The translations under genes and the position numbers were made by a program. A stretch of DNA of 64,000 nt from Ceratodon purpureus. Its lineage: Eukaryota > Streptophyta > Bryopsida > Pseudoditrichales > Ditrichaceae. Numbering within the stretch: the first letter of the stretch is position 1; every line of letters starts with the position of its first letter. The notes under the pieces are model-generated. The model did not search any database, had not been told where the DNA came from, and saw nothing but the letters and a program-made list of their open reading frames with translations. Positions 10,304-20,929 of this stretch are shown piece after piece. Location of the stretch: positions 18,432,637-18,496,636 of the forward strand of contig CM026425.1 of NCBI GenBank assembly GCA_014871385.1, written 5' to 3'.

Positions 10304-13300
10304 ATGGATGAGGTCATAGTAGACACACACGGCACTGCTAGTGATACAGCTGGAAACAACACTAATCCTGCGTCATCTGGTACTCAAAATATTCCAAAGC
10401 CAGAGTTGTCAAACTTTTCTACTCACATCGAGAAGCTTTCAGGTGATAATTTTGGCATTTGGAAGTTTCAAATGGGCGTCATGTTTCGTGCCAGGAAGTT
10501 GCTTGGCATTGTAGACGGGACACTCCTGCAGGAGAAAGCCAGCGATTCTAGTGAATGGGAGGACAAGGATGCCGCTTGCCAATCCATGATTTTATCAGCA
10601 ATGGATCCCAAGTTGATGCGTCGATTACAAACATGCAAGACATCACACCAGATGTGGCGTCGATTATGCACTGTTTATGAGCTGAACGCAGCTGAAAACG
10701 TGCAGCTCTTGCAACAGAAGTTCTATGAACTGCGTATGAAGTCTGGTACGGAGATGATGGATCACATCAGTTCAATTGAAGAACTTGCAAATCAGTTGAA
10801 TGACCTTGGAGAAAGCATCTCTGAACAGGCTGTTATGAGCAAGATAATGTGTTCCCTGCCATCGGGATACAGACACATGGTTTCTGCATGGGACAGTGTT
10901 CCTCGTCACATGCAGACGATAGATTCCCTCACTCTTCGACTTCTCACAGAAGAGAGTCGTAATCGTGCGCAGGGAGAAGCAGATGCTGAAGGTGATAAAG
11001 CTTTCTTTACGAGTAAAGGCCAAGGTGCTGGAAGCAACCAGAGACCTATGACTGCAGACGAAAGAAAGAAGCGAGCTGAGGAAAAGAAAAACCGAATCAG
11101 TGAACTGAAGAAAACCACCCGATGCAACAAGTGCGGACAGAAAGGTCATTGGGAGAGAGACAAGCAGTGTCCTGAGAATAAGAAAAGTCCAAACGAGAAG
11201 GACGTGAAAAGTGAAGCAAATGCCGCTCTTAGCGACGATCCAGACAGCATGGCTTTCATGACTTACGATAGAAATTATGGAGGCAGCGATAATGCTTGGT
11301 ATGTCGACGGAGGAGCCACAGACCATATGACGGACCAAAGAGGATGGTTCAGCTCGTTTTCTGAAGTAGCTGAAGGACGGTGGCCAGTCATGGTGGCTGA
11401 TAATCGAAAGCTGTGGGTGCGAGGCGTCGGACGAATCAAAGCAAACTGCCTGGTAAATGAGAAATGGGAACTTAGAGTTCTTGATCAAGTATTGTATGTA
11501 CCAGCTTTGAAAAAGAATTTGTTCTCAGTAGGCAAAGCTGCAGATAAAGGCTTTGTGACAACCTACACACGGACCACTTGCTATCTCACATCACATGAAG
11601 GACGAGGTAGCGTTGTCCTCACTGGTGTTCGTGCCGATCGGCTCTATAAACTTCAGCTTGCAGTTGTAATACCAAGCAGTCAGGCAAACGTAGCCTGCAA
11701 TGATCAGCCATCGAAAGCGCTAGAGGTATCTTCAGGAAAACGCTTGGAGTTGTGGCACCAACGTTTTGGCCACGTAAACGTTGCTGCTATTTTACACATG
11801 CACAAACATGCACACGTAAATGGTTTGGAATTAACCACTCTTTCTACTCCTGAGAGTCCCTGTGAGGGATGTGCCTTGGGAAAGAACCATAGAAAACCTT
11901 TTTCAAAGGTGAGCAAGACACCTAAAGCTACTGATCCTGGTATATTTTTTCATGCCGATGTCTGTTCTATGAGCACCAAATCGATTGGTGGAGCAAATTA
12001 TTTTGCATTATTTAAGGACGATTGCAGTGGATATCGTTTCCTCTACTGTATTAAAGAAAAATCTGATGTTCTCAGTTGCTTCAAAGCTCTTGAATTCACT
12101 GTACGGAGAGAAGTCGGTACTCAAATTCAGCAGCTGCGAAGTGATCGAGGTGGTGAGTTTTTGAACAACGACTTTAATGCTCATCTCAAAACCCAGGGCA
12201 TCCACCGTGATCTCACAAGCCCTCACTGTCCTGAGCAGAATGGCACAGTTGAGAGAGAAAACCGCACCATTGTGGAGTGCGCCCGCACCATGCTTCACGC
12301 AAAAAATCTGCCGTTACGTTTCTGGGGTGAAGCAGTCAAGACTGCAGTCTATATTCTCAACAGAACTGGATCCCGTAAAAGAGGTTTTAAGACCCCTTAT
12401 GAATTGTGGACAGGACGACGGCCATCTGTTGATCATTTTCGTGTTTTTGGCAGCTTAGCGTTTGTACATATCCCCAAGGTGCACAGGCGAAAGCTGGATC
12501 CAAAGAGCATAAAAGCAATTTTTGTTGGATACAGTGAAGAGTCAAAGGCCTACCGTCTCTGGGACATGAGCAAGCAACGCATCATCATTAGTCGTGATGT
12601 GATTTTTGATGAGTTCACTCTTCCACAGCAAGCCACCAGAGAAGCCAATTCAGTTTTATTTTCTCTCGAAACAAGCACATCCACACATGGTAAACCTGCG
12701 ATCAACTACTCTAGAAGCAGTGACCACTTGGACACCCAACCAGGTCTTGCTGGCCAAGAAGTAAGAATCACCGGCACCAGTGAAGCCACAGATTTTGTAC
12801 CACCTGCTGACAACTGCCGATCATCAAGATCAGATTCTGAGCACGAACACCAGGTTGACAACACTCCAGAGGGCACCTTTCAACATGCAGCTCATCACTA
12901 CTCCGAAAATGAACGCCCAAAATCTCCCCGACCAGTACGTGCTCGACATGCACCATCTCGTTACCAGGACTTCTATGTCCCGACCGCGTTTGCAGGTGCT
13001 GTTTCTTCAGCAGTCCATGTCCCTGCCGACCCTCAAACATATGACGCAGCCATGCAGAGCCCAGAAGCAAAAGAGTGGCTTGCAGCTATGAATGCTGAAT
13101 ACGACGCATTACAGAAAGCCAAAACTTGGCAGTTGGTTCCCCTCCCTCCAGGACGTAGAGCAATCTCATGCAAATGGGTATATCGCGTGAAAAAAAATTC
13201 AAATGGAACCATCGCCAAGTACAAGGCACGTCTTGTAGCGAAAGGTTTCACACAGACCAAGGGTGTTGATTATGATCAAACTTTCAGCCCTGTAGTTAAG

Positions 13301-14626
13301 TATGAGTCCATCAGGACTATGCTTGCCATTGCAGCCCAACAAGGCATGCATCTTACTCAGTTTGATGTTCAAACTGCTTATTTAAATGGGTTGATTGATT
13401 ATACAATCTTCATGGTTCAGCCTCCTGGGTTTGAGTTTTCCAACACTGATGGCGTCACTTTAGTGTGCCTTCTTTTGCGTAGCCTTTATGGCTTGAAGCA
13501 ATCAGGACGTATTTGGAATACGACTTTCCATGAGTTTCTGGTGAAGTTTGAGTTTCAAGCAACAGAGGCCAATCCTTGTGTATACATATCCACAGGAGAT
13601 CCACCGCTTATGTTGACACTTTTTGTTGACGACGGTTTGGCTGCCAGTACATCCACTGATCGCATGGACCAGATGCTCCACTACCTGCAGGAATATTTTT
13701 CCATCACCCGATCCAGTGGAGACTTATACGTGGGTTTACACATTTACCAAGATCTGCAGAGGCGCTTGATTTTTATTCACCAGAACGTATACTTGCAACG
13801 TATCATCATGACTTATATTGGCTCTCTTACCTGTACACCCATTTCCACACCGGCTGATCCAAACGTCAAATTGGATTCAACCCCTGATCCAGTCATCAAT
13901 CCTCCATTTTCCTACTCAGGAGCAGTTGGAAGTCTTATGTTTGCCCAAACATTGAGCCGCCCTGACATCAGTTTTGCTGTGAATACTGTTGCACAGTATT
14001 CGTCAAATCCTCAACGACCTCATTATCATGCAGTTCATCGCATTTTTAGGTACTTGGCTGGCACCCTCAACATAGCCATATGTTATGATGGTGGCATGAA
14101 GGGCATCTCTTTGGATGCATACGCAGACGCTGACTATGCTGGAGACATCACTGATAGACGTTCCAGAACCGGTACACTACTCCTCATCAACCGTGCACCA
14201 GTTGCATGGGCCAGCCGTAAACAAGGTTGCGTAGCAACTTCAACGACAGAAGCTGAATATATCGCAGCCAGTTCAACAACCAAGGACGTGATATGGTTAC
14301 GTAGACTTTTGGCAAATCTGCGTTTTCCTCAGCTTCAGCCCACTGCACTTCTCTCTGACAACCAAAGTGCAATTCGTCTTGTGCATAATCCTGAATTCCA
14401 TCGACGCACTAAGCATATAGATGTCATGTACCATTTTATTCGAGACCACCAAAAGCTTGGTGACATCAACGTCTCATACGTCCCTACATCAACACAGCTA
14501 GCAGACCTGTTCACCAAGGCTTTGCCCACCGACAGATTCATGCTTCTTCGAGACTCCATCGGCATGCTCCCACTTCAGCCATCTACAGCGGAGAACGTGG
14601 ATTTTAGTGACAGTCTACCTACATGA
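10304..14626 (+). CDS. copia gag-pol polyprotein
   Basis: 1440 residues, no stops. Gag (about 1-270, copia UBN2-type, containing QMWRRLCTVYELN) is followed by a zinc knuckle at 274-289 (CNKCGQKGHWERDKQC) whose last spacing is six instead of four residues. Protease has its active Asp at 335 in WYVDGGATDHM (usual form DSGA). The GAG-pre-integrase zinc region is LWHQRFGHVN...CEGCALGK. The integrase triad is D552, D614 and E650, with exactly 35 residues between the last two. Reverse transcriptase has DVQTAYLNG and the catalytic pair D1109-D1110 in FVDDGLAA. RNase H ends with TEAEYIAAS and DNQSAI near 1352. The start ATG is at 10304 after an untranslated leader. Gag and pol are in one frame, as in most plant copia elements. 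Confidence 0.97.
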   Translation: MDEVIVDTHGTASDTAGNNTNPASSGTQNIPKPELSNFSTHIEKLSGDNFGIWKFQMGVMFRARKLLGIVDGTLLQEKASDSSEWEDKDAACQSMILSAMDPKLMRRLQTCKTSHQMWRRLCTVYELNAAENVQLLQQKFYELRMKSGTEMMDHISSIEELANQLNDLGESISEQAVMSKIMCSLPSGYRHMVSAWDSVPRHMQTIDSLTLRLLTEESRNRAQGEADAEGDKAFFTSKGQGAGSNQRPMTADERKKRAEEKKNRISELKKTTRCNKCGQKGHWERDKQCPENKKSPNEKDVKSEANAALSDDPDSMAFMTYDRNYGGSDNAWYVDGGATDHMTDQRGWFSSFSEVAEGRWPVMVADNRKLWVRGVGRIKANCLVNEKWELRVLDQVLYVPALKKNLFSVGKAADKGFVTTYTRTTCYLTSHEGRGSVVLTGVRADRLYKLQLAVVIPSSQANVACNDQPSKALEVSSGKRLELWHQRFGHVNVAAILHMHKHAHVNGLELTTLSTPESPCEGCALGKNHRKPFSKVSKTPKATDPGIFFHADVCSMSTKSIGGANYFALFKDDCSGYRFLYCIKEKSDVLSCFKALEFTVRREVGTQIQQLRSDRGGEFLNNDFNAHLKTQGIHRDLTSPHCPEQNGTVERENRTIVECARTMLHAKNLPLRFWGEAVKTAVYILNRTGSRKRGFKTPYELWTGRRPSVDHFRVFGSLAFVHIPKVHRRKLDPKSIKAIFVGYSEESKAYRLWDMSKQRIIISRDVIFDEFTLPQQATREANSVLFSLETSTSTHGKPAINYSRSSDHLDTQPGLAGQEVRITGTSEATDFVPPADNCRSSRSDSEHEHQVDNTPEGTFQHAAHHYSENERPKSPRPVRARHAPSRYQDFYVPTAFAGAVSSAVHVPADPQTYDAAMQSPEAKEWLAAMNAEYDALQKAKTWQLVPLPPGRRAISCKWVYRVKKNSNGTIAKYKARLVAKGFTQTKGVDYDQTFSPVVKYESIRTMLAIAAQQGMHLTQFDVQTAYLNGLIDYTIFMVQPPGFEFSNTDGVTLVCLLLRSLYGLKQSGRIWNTTFHEFLVKFEFQATEANPCVYISTGDPPLMLTLFVDDGLAASTSTDRMDQMLHYLQEYFSITRSSGDLYVGLHIYQDLQRRLIFIHQNVYLQRIIMTYIGSLTCTPISTPADPNVKLDSTPDPVINPPFSYSGAVGSLMFAQTLSRPDISFAVNTVAQYSSNPQRPHYHAVHRIFRYLAGTLNIAICYDGGMKGISLDAYADADYAGDITDRRSRTGTLLLINRAPVAWASRKQGCVATSTTEAEYIAASSTTKDVIWLRRLLANLRFPQLQPTALLSDNQSAIRLVHNPEFHRRTKHIDVMYHFIRDHQKLGDINVSYVPTSTQLADLFTKALPTDRFMLLRDSIGMLPLQPSTAENVDFSDSLPT

Positions 14627-14633
14627 GTATGCA

Positions 14634-14646
14634 GACTGCGGGGGGG
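14634..14646 (+). promoter_or_regulatory. polypurine-type tract before 3' LTR
   Basis: GACTGCGGGGGGG abuts the 3' LTR. The position and the run of seven G residues fit a plus-strand primer site, though the full tract is not all purine. Confidence 0.7.
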
Positions 14647-14959
14647 TGTTGAAAGTGATTAGTAAACACTCCTGTCCAGCTCACATGTGTAGCTGGACAA
14701 ATATATGACGTAGAAAACTGCCACTTGGATTCAAGAAGCTGTTACTGATTTACAAGAAGTCGTTCAGTGTTCAGTATGCAGTGATTAGTCTGTTGGGCTA
14801 CCATCCCAACTATATATCCACATCTCTTGCATCATTCTTGTATCTCTTGATTTACTTACATGAATATAGAAAGCATCCTTGTGGCAAAACACTGTGTGTA
14901 TGACTCATTGAGCAGATTTGAGTATGAGAGGAACAGTGCTGATTTCATTTCTTCCAACA
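14647..14959 (+). repeat. 3' LTR of copia element
   Basis: 313 bp, one mismatch to the 5' LTR (G at 14767), followed by the right GTAAA duplication at 14960-14964. Confidence 0.96.
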
Positions 14960-14964
14960 GTAAA

Positions 14965-15701
14965 TACTGGAGTAGGTGGATATATGATTGGGGATTGGTG
15001 ATTGTAAAAATATTTTACAAAACTTCTTGTGTTGTTGAAGAATAAATCATATGGAAATATGCTAGTAGAAATGACTCCCTCATTCTTCTTTAATCTTTTG
15101 ACATTATCAATTGAAACATAATTAGTCATATTCATGAAAAGTGTCCATAGTGTGTTCCCAAAAATCTTGTTCCTTCAGTTGTTGATTATTGTACCAGTAA
15201 TTATCCACGTAAAAACCAAAGTAAATTACGAGACAATTAAAATTTGGATCCAATCATTGTAAGAAAAACCTAAATCTAATTAAAATTCAATTAAAGTAAA
15301 AATAGAAGAAGATTCTACATTAATACATTTATTTCAAATACTAGTAGCATATTCCTCCTTTAAAAATTTGGAATTCTTGTTAAAGTTTCATAAGTCTTGA
15401 TAAACTTGACCAATTTCATGCTACAAGTAGTACATGCTTAGAAACTTGAACAAAATTCAATGGTCAGAATAGCATGGAAAAACTTCACACAAAGGTCAGA
15501 AAAGCTTGGTGGTGGCTAGCAATTCTAATTGAAGCTATATTTTGCCAAGTGTTAATATGAAATTGAAAATAGCAATTTACATTACAAGAAATTAAAGTTT
15601 ATTCTCTTTACGTATTGTAATTTACATATCCCTAAAAACTACTACAGTCAAGATTCTACCTTGTCAACATTTTACTATGAAGACTCCACCTTGTCAACAT
15701 T
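14965..15701. other. AT-rich intergenic sequence
   Basis: No gene. At 15657-15701 the phrase CCTTGTCAACATT occurs twice about 32 bases apart, directly next to the following inverted-repeat element. Confidence 0.5.
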
Positions 15702-16101
15702 CATTAGGTGTAATTTGGGGTCTCCAAAAGGCCGTGTAAGCCTGCCCTTTCTAGGTGAACCCCCTGCTTTGGGCACCTCTGCCGCTGGCAGCGGATGCCA
15801 GAGTTGCTGCCCGCACAAGACTGCGTGGCGCACTCACAACAAAGGTCCTTGGAATATTAGTTGAGACATGAATGATCGGCTTGGGGTTTGGTCCCAAATG
15901 GTCAGATTGTGTCAGCCCGGCACTGTAGCTTGTGCCCTCCACACGCCTCGCTCGGAGGTCATTGGTTCGAGCCCCCGTGGCGGTTGCTGGCACCACGGTG
16001 GCACCTCACATGCCATGTCAAAAAGTACGCGGGCAGCGCCCGTTTTTTTCTCTCACGTGCCGCTTACACGGCCTTTTGGAGACCCCAAATTACACCTAAT
16101 G
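15702..16101. mobile_element. 400-bp element with 39-bp terminal inverted repeats
   Basis: The ends are perfect inverted repeats of about 39 bp, starting CATTAGGTGTAATTTGGGG and reaching GGCCGTGTAAGC; the right copy is at 16063-16101. The interior is GC-rich, unlike the AT-rich flanks, and contains GGTTCGAGCCC at about 15965-15975, which fits an RNA polymerase III B box as found in tRNA genes and tRNA-derived SINEs. A run of seven T residues follows near 16045. No target duplication is obvious. It looks like a non-autonomous DNA transposon whose interior includes tRNA- or SINE-derived sequence. It has no protein-coding capacity. Confidence 0.75.
15965..15975 (+). promoter_or_regulatory. tRNA-like pol III B box
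   Basis: GGTTCGAGCCC matches the GGTTCGANNCC consensus. A clear A box is not evident upstream, so transcription by pol III is only a possibility. No complete tRNA cloverleaf could be folded. Confidence 0.5.
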
Positions 16102-16288
16102 CTACAATGATTATTAGATATAGCATTATGCTATTGTCAACAACTATACACTTTGAATGGTTTTCATCGCCAATATCTTACTAAACTTCATCTATTCTTG
16201 TAAAAGTTTCTTACCAAGTCTTTACGCTTTTGTGTTGCTCTTTTAATGAAGTTTTGATGAAGCATCGGTGATTTGGGATGCGACATAC

Positions 16289-17229
16289 TTTAACCCCTAA
16301 AGGACAATCATCCATATTTGGGCTTTTTTAGAATTTAGGCATGTATCTCTGACTTAAATTTAAGTCATGATTTTTTGAAACTTTTTGTGAATGAAGGCCG
16401 TAACAAGGACTTTGAGGGATATTTCTTTTATTTATTTTTTCAATTAGACTATTAAAAAAAAGTTATGGTACCCAAAGTGAAATTTGGTGTTCGGCGGGCA
16501 GTTTGGGCAGCCATGCTAAATATATTTTTTACCTCTGAGAATTTTCCTATAAATACTTCATGTTGTCATATTTGAGATTTTTCAAAAAAAAACTTCTTTC
16601 AGTACAATATGTTCACTCCACAAAATATCAAAGTTTTCTCACTGTTTCTGGTAGTGTGCTAAAAAAACTTCTTATTTCTTTCATAAAAGTTACAAAATTA
16701 GGTTTTTTAGGTTTTTCTTTTTTAACCTTAAAGGATGGACATCAATCTTTACTTTGATCGTTTGAATTGGGATATTATGACATCATGAAATTTCTAGAAG
16801 AGAAATATGATTTAGCATGTTTTTGTATTCAACTTAATAAAAATATTGCTTTCAACATGCTACACTTGTCTTTTGTGTGTAATTTTTTTTATGAAGTAAG
16901 CTAACTTAGTCTTCTTTGTCATGCAGCAAAACCCCCAAAATCCGTAATGCAAAAAACCAAAGAAAAAAAAGTTAGAGTGTGTCGACCAAGTTAAAAACTG
17001 TGTCAAAAAGTATGTTTTCATTGCAAAAATTGAATTGCTATAATCTTCTATTCTCTACGCTCGATTATGATGAATTTTTTTGAGCTATCTACTCCAATGA
17101 TCGTTTTGAAGATCTTATGGTTAGAATTTGAAAATAATGTTTTTTTAGTCATTCATGCTTTTTACATTGGAAATGACAATTTTGAAGCGTTTTTTGGTGA
17201 AACATAGTCAAGGAACCTTAGGGGTTAAA
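16289..17229. mobile_element. element bounded by TTTAACCCCTAA repeats (copy 1)
   Basis: The left end reads TTTAACCCCTAAAGG and the right end CCTTAGGGGTTAAA, about 13 bp of inverted terminal repeat around 941 bp of AT-rich noncoding DNA. A similar pair bounds 18802-19565. The TTA/TAA bases at the ends could be a Harbinger-type 3-bp target duplication. No transposase. Confidence 0.45.
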
Positions 17230-17604
17230 GATGAGGGATGGCTTTCAAGTTTTGTATTGTGAATTGCACGGGAGTTTGGAAGGGTTTGTTAGAATGGGGC
17301 TTGGCGGAGGTTCTTTTTATTTCCCTAGAGAATTGGTTATATTGTTTGTTCTTAGTTGTGACGTTGTATGCAATACCTTTAACCTTATGCTGAAATCATT
17401 ACTAGCTGGAAATGCCTAATGGTGAAAAAATTGAAAAGGCTAAAAGAGGATGTTATGTTGTTTGTAGCTGATTAATGCATTTACTAGGAATGAATCATGT
17501 TTATGACATAGTAATGCTCCCGATGGCCGAGGGTTGCTGTTGTGTCGTCGCAGTCATGTTCCTGGTCTGATTCGGAGCTTCCCTCGCTAGAGGAGTCATA
17601 TCCG
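17230..17604. other. no recognised gene
   Basis: Open frame of 62 codons on the + strand starting 17231 has no recognisable motif. Likely noncoding. Confidence 0.4.

Positions 17605-17637
<33 letters not shown>
17605..17637. repeat. 33-base C homopolymer
   Basis: An unbroken run of 33 C residues, directly downstream (on the - strand) of the pogo transposase tail. The length may be a sequencing or assembly estimate. The G-rich strand could form quadruplexes. Confidence 0.85.
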
Positions 17638-17659
17638 TATTGATCCCCCCCCTCTCTCG

Positions 17660-18130
17660 CTAATCCTTCGCCCTCTACATTTGATGCCCCGCCCTCCGCA
17701 CTTGTTCTTGGGCCCTGTCGACGTACTCTGCCGGCTTCTGTGACTACTTCACCGCCCTTTGCAGGTGCTAGGCCGCGGCTTCCCTCCACCCCACTACCTT
17801 CTTCAAATCCAGCAGTAGTGCTCATAGAAGTGAGTGCAATGGAGCGATCCAAGGGCCAGATCCCGGATTCCCTAAATCGTGACTTTATGCTTTTTAGTGT
17901 TAGTGCACATTTGAGTGCCTTTGAAGTCCATTCGCATAGATCTGATTTTGACACCTTCTTGTTCTTGTTCATGATAGTCCATGCATCTCTAATTTTTCCA
18001 AACTGAGTTTTGAAGGGCTTGAAGCATGAGACGTCCAGTGGCTGCAATGCATGGCTTGTGTGAGATGGTAAGGCAACTATGTCTACTCGAGATTCCATAG
18101 CAATCCTAACCACCTCTAGTGTCATGTACA
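17660..18130 (-). pseudogene. pogo/Tigger transposase, C-terminal fragment
   Basis: The - strand reads TLEVVRIAMESRVDIVALPSH, then TSHALQPLDVSCFKPFK and continues through an SDLCEWTSKAL region to SRFRESGIWPLDRS. This is the C-terminal third of the DDE_1 domain of pogo/Tigger/jerky transposases; LPSHTSHALQPLDV is its hallmark. The N-terminal part is absent here. Upstream (18130-18420) the open frame runs into unrelated GC-rich sequence. The matching N-terminal half lies 3 kb further upstream on the same strand (20930-21900), so this may be one element split by later insertions, or two copies. Confidence 0.8.
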
Positions 18131-18416
18131 GGGTTGTCATGACGTCCGCCAGCGTGCCAAGACGTCTTGTGACTTTGAAAAATAAAATCACCGGGATAGG
18201 TTTCATCCTGGGGTGAAATTGGTTTAGAAAGGCAGAGGAGGGGTTGCGGGGGGAAGGGAGCGGGGGGCCGTCGCTACGGAGAAGGAGGCTGCCGGTGGCA
18301 ACGGGAGGGGGCCGTCGACGCGGACGGGAGGACCGTCGACGGTGACAGTAGGGGGCCCAAAGTGAAAAAAAGAATACATAGTAATCATAAACAAAGATCA
18401 CAATAATATGTTCACT

Positions 18417-18429
18417 CACTAGTAGAAAT
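18417..18429 (+). repeat. possible CACTA terminal sequence
   Basis: CACTAGTAGAAAT is the typical start of plant CACTA transposon termini. No matching inverted end was found nearby, so it may be an orphan end or chance. Confidence 0.3.
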
Positions 18430-18801
18430 GATGTCGCTTTTTATCCCCTAAATAGCAATAAGGTACCCTCGGCGACAAGGTTCTGACGCTCCTCACGAAG
18501 TGCTTTCTCCGCATGCAAAGTCGAGCTCCTTCAGTCAAGAATCACAGTACAGACAAATTGTGGGGCATGGATTATGTTTGCGTCTTTCTGTCATGTCAGT
18601 TTACCTTGTGTCGCTCTGGAGCAATGGCAGACCGTCCCTCCCATGACATGGCAGAAATCGAGGCCGTGTTAATTGCGATATGGAATTTACCCTGTCTAAA
18701 TATAGTCCTTTTTGGGGAGTGTAGGGTCGTTGGATCATGTACGATCTGAACGACCTCATATTTTATACTATTTACTAATTAAGTCATTTGGGATCGGAAT
18801 C

Positions 18802-19565
18802 TTTAACCCCCAAATGCCTGAGCCTATGACCACGGAAATAGACTTTGACTTTGGATGCTCTATTATGCTACTATAAATAATGTAAAATATGAATTTTAAA
18901 CTTTTCTTAGCTAGATACACATGTTATCTACAAGAAATAATTTTATCAAAATTAAATGTTTCGAAATATAATTAATATAAATTTTCAAATCAAAACAAAC
19001 AAAGAAAATTCATATCAAATATAGGTTATACTAAAAAATTATGAAATATTTACCATAGATGAATATGACAACCAAAAACCTTATATTAGTTACCGTGCTC
19101 AAAAATTATGTTTTAAATCAAAAATATGATGAAAAAACCTAAAACCGTGGAAAATCAAGAAGTAGCCACGGTTATACCCCTTTATCTTATACCAGCTATA
19201 AATCAGTCAATTTTAGGTATTTTTTAAAATTTTAAATTGGACTGGAAAATAGATTTTCCAAACTACATTTCATTGGTTTACTTCAACTGCAAAAAATATC
19301 ACCTCGATAGTCAAAATTGTGTTTCAGCTGTCTGTATCAAGGAATTTTTGAATACATACACGGTATTGATGTTTTTGACTTTAAAGAGGCACCAAAATTC
19401 ATGAAATTATCATTTTGAGAAATTTTTAATGAGGTTAGATAGATCTCTCTCAACTTTACCACGTAAGAAAAAAAATGGATGAAAAATTGTCATTTGGATG
19501 ACAGTTTTGGAACTTGGAAAAATGAAAACGACCAGTTTTTGGTCGTTTGGGCGTTTAGGGGTTAA
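18802..19565. mobile_element. element bounded by TTTAACCCC repeats (copy 2)
   Basis: Left end TTTAACCCCCAAATGCC, right end GCGTTTAGGGGTTAA, enclosing 764 bp of AT-rich noncoding DNA. The termini resemble those of 16289-17229. It sits between the two pogo transposase fragments and may be one of the insertions that split them. Confidence 0.45.
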
Positions 19566-20929
19566 TGAGGTCCGATTGACAGGCTTTGGACTTGGAAGTT
19601 TGCATTGTCGCACCATTGGAGAGGAGAAGTAGTACCAATCAGTTGTTCTTGGTCTGTTGACAATTATCATCAGTAGTAGTTATTCATCCTCTCATGTATT
19701 ACGTATTATACCTAATCACGTATAATATGTGTACTGGTGATTATTCAAATATACATTACATTGGTTTGATTATACCATACTTTCTGATGTACGTTTGTAA
19801 AGTACAAATAAACATCTTCTGTATGAAACAGCGACCTCTTTTCAATTTATGTGTATACCAAAACCAATGTGCTTATGTAGTATTCTCTGCATTTGCAAGT
19901 ACACATAAAATTCTACCTAATAAACTCTTACATTAGAATCTCTGAAAATCCAGCAGTATATTAGTTTTGAAACAAATAAATGCACTATATTCTATGAATG
20001 TAACGAGAGTAGTGGATTGAGACTTACAGCACATCAGATGTGTGATTAAAATATGAATTTGGAAGTTCAAAGGAGATCAGAGCCTAAGCACGATCCTAGG
20101 TCGTCCTGAAATCCAACAGTAGATATCACAACACAAATGTAGAAGTAATTGGTTTCATGGAAGTTTGGAACCTACACACATACTACTTTTTGTCAGCTAG
20201 TGCACTAATTGGTAGGTAGGAAGTTGCCTAAATGAAATGTAAAGAAACTAGCCTCTAAAATTATAATTGAATTGTAGGATTTATACGATGCAAAAAGGTC
20301 ATAAATGATAACATGCATGTTTACTCCTGGCCGTACCTAGATTTATTTTCACTTTTTAATGATGAAGGGGAGCACTTTACCTTCACCTTCAATATACGCA
20401 CTATGTTTTGCAACTTGTTTGCTTGCCTTATCACCCTGTCATACCACGTAAAAAAAAACATAGGGTTGTTGTCCTCCAAGCCCCAACCCAACAATGTTGA
20501 CCTCCAGAGTAGTACTTGCAACTTGTTATGTAAAAGAGTACCAAAATTGCAAAAATGTAATCATTGTGCACGCATAATCATGCATCACGATAAGGCTTAG
20601 AAATCACCGAATACTTACTGCCCATAATGAGTACATTTGAGTCGTGACGATTGATCGACCTCATTGAAGGATAGGAGACCCAATAACATATTCCGTTACA
20701 CACTATCAGGTAAACGTTGTAAGAGAATGACCTACAATACGACAACCTCACTAATGCACAGAACATTAACTTCTTAGAAATATTCATTCCTCTTAGCGCA
20801 CAACTATTTCACGACATGTTCATAATGTTGTCACCATTGGCACATGAGAGGTTTAATCAATCACTGTATACGGAGTAGTTGCCAAGCAATACAGAACCTG
20901 ATTTGACTAAACAGATGAACACAAAAAAT
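19566..20929. other. no recognised gene
   Basis: AT-rich sequence with only short open frames and no known motifs. Confidence 0.5.

Larger units (their letters stand above)
9773..14959 (+). mobile_element. complete Ty1/copia LTR retrotransposon
   Basis: A 5187-bp element with 313-bp LTRs (TGTTG...CAACA), a primer-binding site next to the 5' LTR, one uninterrupted 1440-codon gag-pol frame, a G-rich polypurine-type tract before the 3' LTR and a GTAAA target duplication. The LTRs differ at a single position (C at 9893, G at 14767), so insertion was recent. All catalytic signatures of protease, integrase, reverse transcriptase and RNase H are present in copia order (integrase before RT). Nothing in the sequence argues against autonomous mobility, though activity itself cannot be seen. 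The insertion lies in a gene-poor stretch between the SDR pseudogene and AT-rich DNA. Confidence 0.97.

Noticed and set aside
10772-11488. 238-codon open frame on the - strand inside the retrotransposon
   Set aside because: It is antisense to gag-protease of an intact polyprotein, and the protein shows no motif; a frame shadow.
15888-16010. A functional tRNA gene around GGTTCGAGCCC
   Set aside because: No acceptor stem or anticodon arm could be folded, and the A box is not convincing.
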